Assembly: GCA_022826825.1 (NCBI GenBank)
Contig: JAJDUD010000061.1
Coordinates: 124,001 to 188,000 of the forward strand
DNA from: Acidobacteriota bacterium
GTDB taxonomy: Bacteria; Acidobacteriota; Vicinamibacteria; Marinacidobacterales; Marinacidobacteraceae
Direction of reading: 5' to 3'
Length of the DNA stretch: 64,000 nucleotides
In this document: positions 59,274-64,000 of the stretch, in pieces
Layout: every line of letters starts with the position of its first letter
Numbering within the stretch: the stretch's first letter is position 1
The notes under the pieces: model-generated
What the model saw: only the letters and a program-made list of their open reading frames with translations
Databases searched by the model: none
Told to the model about the DNA's origin: nothing
Translations under genes and position numbers: made by a program

Positions 59274-61424
59274 CTAGACGCGTTCGAGCTTCGCGAACTC
59301 CAGGACGAGCCGCCGCCGGCCGTAGTACCGGAACAGGACGGAGAGGCGCTTCCCGTCCGGGTCCACCGTCTCGACCCGGCCGACCCCGAACCTGGGATGC
59401 CGCACCGTGTCGCCCTTTCGGAACGGGCCGGCGGCCGGAGCCGTTCCCAGGGGGAGGGCTCGGGCTTCCCCGCGCGCGGCATCGAGCAGATCCCGGGGAA
59501 TCTCGCCGAGGAACCGCGAAACGCCGCCGCGGGACCGCTGGTAGGGCGCGCCGCCGGGCGCCGCCGAGAGCTGCAGGCGCTTGCGCGCCCGGGTCATGCC
59601 CACGTAGAAGAGGCGCCGCTCCTCTTCGAGCTGGACGTCCGACTCGAGCGAGAAGGCGTGCGGGAAGAGACCCTCCCAGAGCCCGGCGAGGAAGACCGAA
59701 TCGAACTCCAGTCCCTTGGCGGCATGAACGGTCATCACGGTGACCGGGGGAGCGCCGGGGTCGGCCCCTTCGTCGGGCATCAGGTCCTCCGCCGACAGCA
59801 GGCTCACCTGGTCCAGGAAGGCATCCACCCCGCCGTCCGGGTTCGTGCGCTCGAACTCCCGGGCGGCGTTCTGGAGCGAGACGAGGTTCTCGAAGCGCTC
59901 CCGGTCGTTCTCCTGGATGAAGGGCCCGAGGCCGGTGTCCGCGATCGCCGAACCCACGACCTTCGCCGGTCCTCCGGGGATGGCGCGGCGAACCGCGGCG
60001 ATCCCCTCCACGAAGGCGTGCAGGCCGCTCAGCGCCCGCGCCGGCAGGCCGCGTTCCGCCACGATCCGCTCCGCTGCCGCCAGCAGGGACGTTTCGTCCG
60101 CGGTCCCCCGCTCTACGATGCGGCCGAGCGACTTCGGGCCCACGCCGCGCGGAATCGCCGCCAGGGCCCGCCGAAAGGCGGAGTCGTCGCCGGGATTGGC
60201 GGCCACCCGGAGGCAGGCGAGCGCGTCCAGCACTTCGCGCCGCTCGTAGAAGCGGAGCCCGCCGACGATCACGTGAGGGATTCGATGGGCGGCGAACGCC
60301 TCCTCGAACGCCCGCGTCTGGGCCCGGGTGCGGAGAAGCACCGCGGTGGAACCGCGCCCCTCTCCCTGAGCCGCGATCTCGATGGCAATCGCCTGCGCCT
60401 CGATCGTTTCGCTGGGAAACGAGCGGAACCGGGCCCGCTCGCCCCGCTCGCCGAGCGGCCGGAGCGTCTTCCCGTCGCGGCGCCGGTTGCGGCGGATCAC
60501 CGCGTTCGCGGCATCCACGATGGCGGCGGTGGAGCGGTAGTTCTCCTCGAGACGCAGGACCCGCGCGCCGGGGAAGTCCTCGCGGAAACGGAGGATGTTG
60601 CGGAAGTCGGCGCCCCGGAACGAGTAGATGGCCTGGTCGTCGTCGCCAACCGCGAAGATGTCGCGGTGGCCGGCGAGTCTCAGGACCAGGCGGTGTTGGG
60701 TGGGGCCGGTGTCCTGATACTCGTCGATCAGCAGGTGGCGCACCCGCCGGGCGACGAACGCGCGGGCCGCCTCCGAGGCGTCCAGCAGTTCGAGGGCGCG
60801 AATCAGCAGGTCGTCGAAGTCCGCGCCCTTCAGTTCGGAGAGCTTCTGCCGGTAGAGAGCCGTTGCCTCCCGCACGGATTCCCCCAGCCGGGGATCCCGC
60901 GGCCCGTGGAACGCGGCGCCGGAGGCCTCGGCGTTCCGCAGCCGGGAGATCAACTGGACGAGCCGCCCGAGCGGGAGCCGGTCGTCGTCGATCACGAGTT
61001 CGCGGGCGACCTGCCGAACGAGGGCGCGGCTCTCGTCCGCCCCGAACACCGGGAATCCGGACGGCAGGCCGATGTCGCCGCCGAAGCGCCGCAGCAGGTT
61101 CAGTCCGAACGCGTGGAAGGTGGAGACCCAGGGCAGGGATCCGGTTTCCCGCACCTCGGCGGCGAGGGCGTTCACGCGGGTGCGCATCTCCCGGGCCGCC
61201 TTGTTCGTGAAGGTGACCGCGAGGATGGATTCCGGGGCGGCGCCATCCACGAGCAGTCGCCAACCGATCCGGTGCGTGATGACCCGGGTCTTGCCCGAAC
61301 CGGCCCCCGCGAGCACCAGGGTGGGCCCGGCGGGCGCCGACACCGCCTCCTGCTGGGAAGCGTTGAGCCCCGCGAGGACCGATTGCCCGGAGCGGTCGTG
61401 GGTGCGGGCCGGATCAGTCGTCAC
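59274..61424 (-). CDS. UvrD/PcrA-family DNA helicase
   Basis: 716 residues from GTG 61424, which overlaps the end of the upstream SIS gene by 11 bases. Superfamily 1A motifs in order: Q-motif LNASQQEAV, Walker A GAGSGKTRVITHRI, motif II LLIDEYQDTGPTQH (the usual DExx box has Tyr: DEYQ), motif III GDDDQAIYSFRGAD, motif V TVHAAKGLEFDSVFLAG and motif VI VGMTRARKRL. The PcrA-type Tudor-like C-terminus (VRHPRFGVGRVETVDPDGKR), which binds RNA polymerase, is present. Likely roles are excision repair and clearing stalled forks or transcription. Confidence 0.92.
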   Translation of the reverse strand: MTTDPARTHDRSGQSVLAGLNASQQEAVSAPAGPTLVLAGAGSGKTRVITHRIGWRLLVDGAAPESILAVTFTNKAAREMRTRVNALAAEVRETGSLPWVSTFHAFGLNLLRRFGGDIGLPSGFPVFGADESRALVRQVARELVIDDDRLPLGRLVQLISRLRNAEASGAAFHGPRDPRLGESVREATALYRQKLSELKGADFDDLLIRALELLDASEAARAFVARRVRHLLIDEYQDTGPTQHRLVLRLAGHRDIFAVGDDDQAIYSFRGADFRNILRFREDFPGARVLRLEENYRSTAAIVDAANAVIRRNRRRDGKTLRPLGERGERARFRSFPSETIEAQAIAIEIAAQGEGRGSTAVLLRTRAQTRAFEEAFAAHRIPHVIVGGLRFYERREVLDALACLRVAANPGDDSAFRRALAAIPRGVGPKSLGRIVERGTADETSLLAAAERIVAERGLPARALSGLHAFVEGIAAVRRAIPGGPAKVVGSAIADTGLGPFIQENDRERFENLVSLQNAAREFERTNPDGGVDAFLDQVSLLSAEDLMPDEGADPGAPPVTVMTVHAAKGLEFDSVFLAGLWEGLFPHAFSLESDVQLEEERRLFYVGMTRARKRLQLSAAPGGAPYQRSRGGVSRFLGEIPRDLLDAARGEARALPLGTAPAAGPFRKGDTVRHPRFGVGRVETVDPDGKRLSVLFRYYGRRRLVLEFAKLERV

Positions 61425-62511
61425 GGACCGCCTTCTGGAGCCCCGCCGGGGCATCCACGTCGCGGCCGAGTTGTCGTCCGGCGAAGAAGGCGAGCAGTTG
61501 CAGGACGGGCGCGGTCTCGAAGGGGCGAACCCAGGGCGCGCCGGCCGAGACGACGGTGCACCCGCCATCCTGGTGCGCCGCCTCTCCCGGGTGGTCTGCG
61601 GCGGCCAGCCGCAGGAGGGGGGCGCCCGCCTCCGCGAGCGCCTCGAGCGCCCGGGTCTCGCCGGGAGAGACCCCGCCCGGTTCCGAGAGCAGCACCACCG
61701 GCGTCTCCCGGTCCACCAGCGCGAACGGCCCGTGGACGAGCTCCTCGGTGCGCAGCGCGATGGCCGGGACCACCGCGGTCTCCATCATCTTGAGGGCTCC
61801 CTCCGCGGCGAGAGGCAGGAGCGGGCCGCCCCCGAGAAAGAACCAGGTCCGATCGGCGGCGAGCCCGCGGACGAAGCGTTCGAGGCGTGGGCCGTGATCG
61901 ATGGCTCCCTGCAGGAGCCCGGGCACCTCGCGAACGTCCGTCGTGCCCGGTGGGTCTCCGGACGCTCCCTCCACGGCCGCCCATTCCCGCCCGAAAAACC
62001 AAAGCGCCAGCAGCGCGGCGGTGAAGCTCTTGGTCGCCGGGACCGCCGTTTCACGCCCCGCCCGGGTGACGTAGGCGAGGTCCGCGCGCCGGGCCGCCGG
62101 GCTTTCCGCCTCGTTCGTCACCACGACCCGGAAGACCCCCTCCTCTCCAGCCCGATCGAGCAGCCGCAGCACGCTTCCGGTGGCGCCGGACTGGGTCACG
62201 GCGATCAGCGCGCCGTCGCAGCCGTGGTCTCGCAAGGGCCCGTGAATCTCTCCGGCAGGTGCGACAGAAGCGGACAGCCCCGCTTCCCGAAACCAGGCGG
62301 CGGCGATTTCGGCAGCGTGGCGGCTCGTTCCGGAGCCGACGAGAAGGCTCTTCCCGCCGACAGGCGCGGCCCGGGCCCAAAGGGTGGCCAACCGCTCGGG
62401 CAGTTCGGCACCCAGCGCCCTGAGCGTCCGTTCGGCCGCCGCCGGCTGTTCGTGGATTTCGCGCCAGAGCGCCGGCTGTTCCCGGTTCTCCGCGGAGGCG
62501 GAAACGCTCAG
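61414..62511 (-). CDS. SIS-domain sugar-phosphate isomerase/deaminase
   Basis: 365 residues, two SIS domains like the isomerase half of GlmS and NagB-II/AgaS deaminases, but no glutaminase domain. Visible motifs: LLVGSGTSRHAAEIAAAWF, IAVTQSGATGSVLRLLDRA, ALKMMETAVVPAIALRTEE and EELVHGPFALVDRE. The first ATG/GTG/TTG is TTG 62391, but that omits the conserved helix ALWREIHEQPAAAERTL. The frame has no other usual start and is open back to CTG 62511, which forms a CTGA overlap with the glmU-like stop, so I propose a CTG start. By neighbourhood it interconverts glucosamine-6-P and fructose-6-P. Confidence 0.82.
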   Translation of the reverse strand: MSVSASAENREQPALWREIHEQPAAAERTLRALGAELPERLATLWARAAPVGGKSLLVGSGTSRHAAEIAAAWFREAGLSASVAPAGEIHGPLRDHGCDGALIAVTQSGATGSVLRLLDRAGEEGVFRVVVTNEAESPAARRADLAYVTRAGRETAVPATKSFTAALLALWFFGREWAAVEGASGDPPGTTDVREVPGLLQGAIDHGPRLERFVRGLAADRTWFFLGGGPLLPLAAEGALKMMETAVVPAIALRTEELVHGPFALVDRETPVVLLSEPGGVSPGETRALEALAEAGAPLLRLAAADHPGEAAHQDGGCTVVSAGAPWVRPFETAPVLQLLAFFAGRQLGRDVDAPAGLQKAVRDD

Positions 62512-63632
62512 ACCTCGTCGGCTCCTTCGAAGCGGCCCGCCGCGCGGCCCGGCTTCACCGCCTGCCGGCCTCGGGCGATGGCGAGCGCGCCCTCCGGTAC
62601 GTCCTCGACGATCACCGACCCCGCGGCGACGAAGGCCCGGCGGCCGATGGTCACCGGCGCCACCAGAATGGCGTTGCTTCCCACGAACGCGCCCGCCTCC
62701 ACCACGGTCCGGTACTTGCCGCGCCCGTCGTAGTTGCAGGTGATGGTCCCGGCCCCAAGGTTCGCGCGCACGCCGACGTCCGCGTCCCCCAGGTAGGACA
62801 GGTGGGGCAGCGCCGCGCGCCGCGCCAGCACGGCGTTCTTGGTCTCGACGAAGCTCCCCGCGAAAGACTCGGGCTCGAGCCGCGTGTTCGGGCGGATGTG
62901 GGCGAAGGGGCCCACTTTCGCATCGCGCCCGATGGAGCTGTCGAGCAGCACGCAGTGGCTCAGGACGCGCGCTCCGGCTTCCACCTCGGTGTTCTCGAGC
63001 CGGCAGAAGCTCTGGACCTCGGCGCCGCCGGCGATCTTCGTGTTGCCGGTGAGGCGCACCGAGGCCCCGATGCGGGCGCCCGGCCCGGCTTCACAGGTGG
63101 GATCGGCCCACAGGGTCTCCGGATCTTCCACGAGCGCCCCGGTCTCGATGAATCGCCCGGCGGTGCGGCGCTGGGACTCCCGGATGGCCGCGGACCAGGT
63201 CGCGGCATCCGTGATCCGGGTATGTCCCGGGACGGCGCCCGCGGGAGACTCCGCCGCTCGCAGGGCGTCGGCGGTCTCGCCGAAGCTCGGGCGTACGGCC
63301 GGGGCGAGAGCTTCCGAGGTCCCGGCGAGCGCCAGGGTCTGGCCGGAGGTGTTGTTGAGATGCAGCGGTTCGTCCGCCGCCGCCACCAGGGCGCGGATGG
63401 CGTCGACCGGCGGGGCGACCACTCCCGGGGCGAGGATGGCGCCCCGGACACCGGGGCGTTCCAGGGCCGGGGAGTCACCCGTGGCCCGGTCCACGACGAC
63501 GAGTTCGTCCGCCCGCAGCGCGGCGGCGGCCTCGGCCGCGGCCGCCGCGACGGTCGTGCCGAAGAACGGATAGCGGCCGATCTCGGAAGCCCCGGGATAG
63601 ACGAGCAGGAAATCCATGTGCAGGAAACTCAC
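62508..63632 (-). CDS. GlmU-like acetyltransferase with atypical N-terminus
   Basis: 374 residues (GlmU is about 455). The C-terminal 220 residues are the left-handed beta-helix acetyltransferase of GlmU with its catalytic histidine: LPHLSYLGDADVGVRANLGA, GTITCNYDGRGKYRTVVEAG and APVTIGRRAFVAAGSV. The linker AGRFIETGALVEDPETLWAD also matches. The N-terminal 130 residues do not contain the uridylyltransferase signature (LAAGxGTRMxSxxPKxLH); they begin MDFLLVYPGASEIGRYPFFG. It may acetylate glucosamine-1-P or another amino sugar but not make the UDP sugar. GTG 63632 or ATG 63617 start. Confidence 0.8.
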   Translation of the reverse strand: MSFLHMDFLLVYPGASEIGRYPFFGTTVAAAAAEAAAALRADELVVVDRATGDSPALERPGVRGAILAPGVVAPPVDAIRALVAAADEPLHLNNTSGQTLALAGTSEALAPAVRPSFGETADALRAAESPAGAVPGHTRITDAATWSAAIRESQRRTAGRFIETGALVEDPETLWADPTCEAGPGARIGASVRLTGNTKIAGGAEVQSFCRLENTEVEAGARVLSHCVLLDSSIGRDAKVGPFAHIRPNTRLEPESFAGSFVETKNAVLARRAALPHLSYLGDADVGVRANLGAGTITCNYDGRGKYRTVVEAGAFVGSNAILVAPVTIGRRAFVAAGSVIVEDVPEGALAIARGRQAVKPGRAAGRFEGADEV

Positions 63633-63690
63633 CCGAAGAACCGGGCAGAGGTCAGGAAAACGGGCGGGCGAGCGGGCCCCGGCGCCAGGA

Positions 63691-64000
63691 TCACCCTACC
63701 CCGCCCGGAATTCTACGTGGCCCGTTCTTCTTCCGGCCCGCGGGGGCGACGACGATGGTCACCTCGCCGCGCGGCGGTTCCTGCCGCGCCCGCCGGGCGA
63801 GGTCGGGCAGCGAACCGAACCAGTGCTCTTCATGGATCTTGGTCATTTCCCGCGACACGGAGGCCTCCCGGGGACCGAGGATCTCCGCCAGTTCCCCGAG
63901 AAGCTCCGCCGCGCGGCGGGCGGACTCGAAAAAGACCACCGACCCGGGCGCCTCCGCCGACCGCTGCAGGAACGCCCGCCGTTTGGCGCTTCGCCTTCCC
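63691..64000 (-). CDS. rsmI: 16S rRNA 2'-O-ribose C1402 methyltransferase RsmI, C-terminal part
   Basis: The gene runs off the right edge; the last 102 or so codons are visible. They match RsmI: RRAFLQRSAEAPGSVVFFES, SARRAAELLGELAEILGPRE, ASVSREMTKIHEEHWFG and PPRGEVTIVV are the C-terminal part of the tetrapyrrole-methylase fold as seen in RsmI. The upstream part with the SAM-binding loop lies outside the window. 58 bases separate it from the GlmU-like gene. Confidence 0.85.
   Translation of the reverse strand, partial: GRRSAKRRAFLQRSAEAPGSVVFFESARRAAELLGELAEILGPREASVSREMTKIHEEHWFGSLPDLARRARQEPPRGEVTIVVAPAGRKKNGPRRIPGGVG

Overview
The window is about 64 kb of GC-rich DNA from a Gram-negative bacterium, and it contains the chromosomal replication origin. 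Three things indicate an outer membrane: a surface protein ending in an autotransporter-like beta-barrel, several lipoprotein signal peptides, and a YidC with a large periplasmic domain. The order rpmH-rnpA-yidD-yidC-rsmG-parA-parB-bactofilin followed by ATP synthase genes b'-b-delta-alpha-gamma-beta-epsilon, with dnaA-dnaN-gyrB-gyrA on the other side, resembles Acidobacteriota and some deltaproteobacterial lineages. I favour an Acidobacteriota-like organism, but no rRNA gene is present to confirm it. I see no tRNA, rRNA, CRISPR array or intact transposase.

Layout. 1-2.2 kb: a TPR gene, then a gene-poor stretch holding a broken copy of that gene's 3' end and a long imperfect inverted repeat. 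2.2-5.9 kb: a cadherin/Ig-type surface protein with two nearly identical 92-residue modules and a C-terminal barrel. 6.0-9.3 kb: an operon with a good promoter and terminator, encoding an exported Ig-like protein, a Tat-exported alkaline-phosphatase-fold protein and a Tat-exported zinc-ribbon protein. 9.3-11.2 kb: two lipid enzymes. 11.2-23.2 kb: a carbohydrate locus, with a complete ABC importer and three (alpha/alpha)6-type glycoside hydrolases. 23.3-31.1 kb: a lipid locus centred on a 1473-residue fusion (fatty acyl reductase, acyl-AMP ligase, acyl carrier protein, PlsC acyltransferase) resembling the myxobacterial ether-lipid enzyme ElbD, with an SDR, a LarA-like protein and a HAD phosphatase. 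31.2-35.9 kb: fabH, a YyaL-type thioredoxin-domain protein and a lipoprotein sulfatase. 36.0-37.6 kb: three small exported proteins, two of them tandem paralogues. 37.6-49.2 kb: ATP synthase, bactofilin, chromosome partitioning (with a perfect parS site), membrane-protein insertion and RNase P/L34. 49.2-58 kb: dnaA, oriC, dnaN, gyrB, gyrA. 58-64 kb: a lipoprotein, pyrE, then on the minus strand a UvrD/PcrA helicase, a SIS-domain sugar enzyme, an atypical GlmU and the end of rsmI.

Four-base stop/start overlaps (ATGA or GTGA) occur throughout, implying tight translational coupling. Two genes (the YyaL-like gene at 32290 and the SIS gene at 62511) only recover their conserved N-termini if they start at CTG inside a CTGA overlap. 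The most interesting candidates are the ether-lipid-like locus, the Tat-exported phosphatase-fold/zinc-ribbon operon, the CTG starts, the DnaA with an altered Walker B motif, the GyrA with a degenerate GyrA box, and the GlmU with an unrecognisable uridylyltransferase domain.
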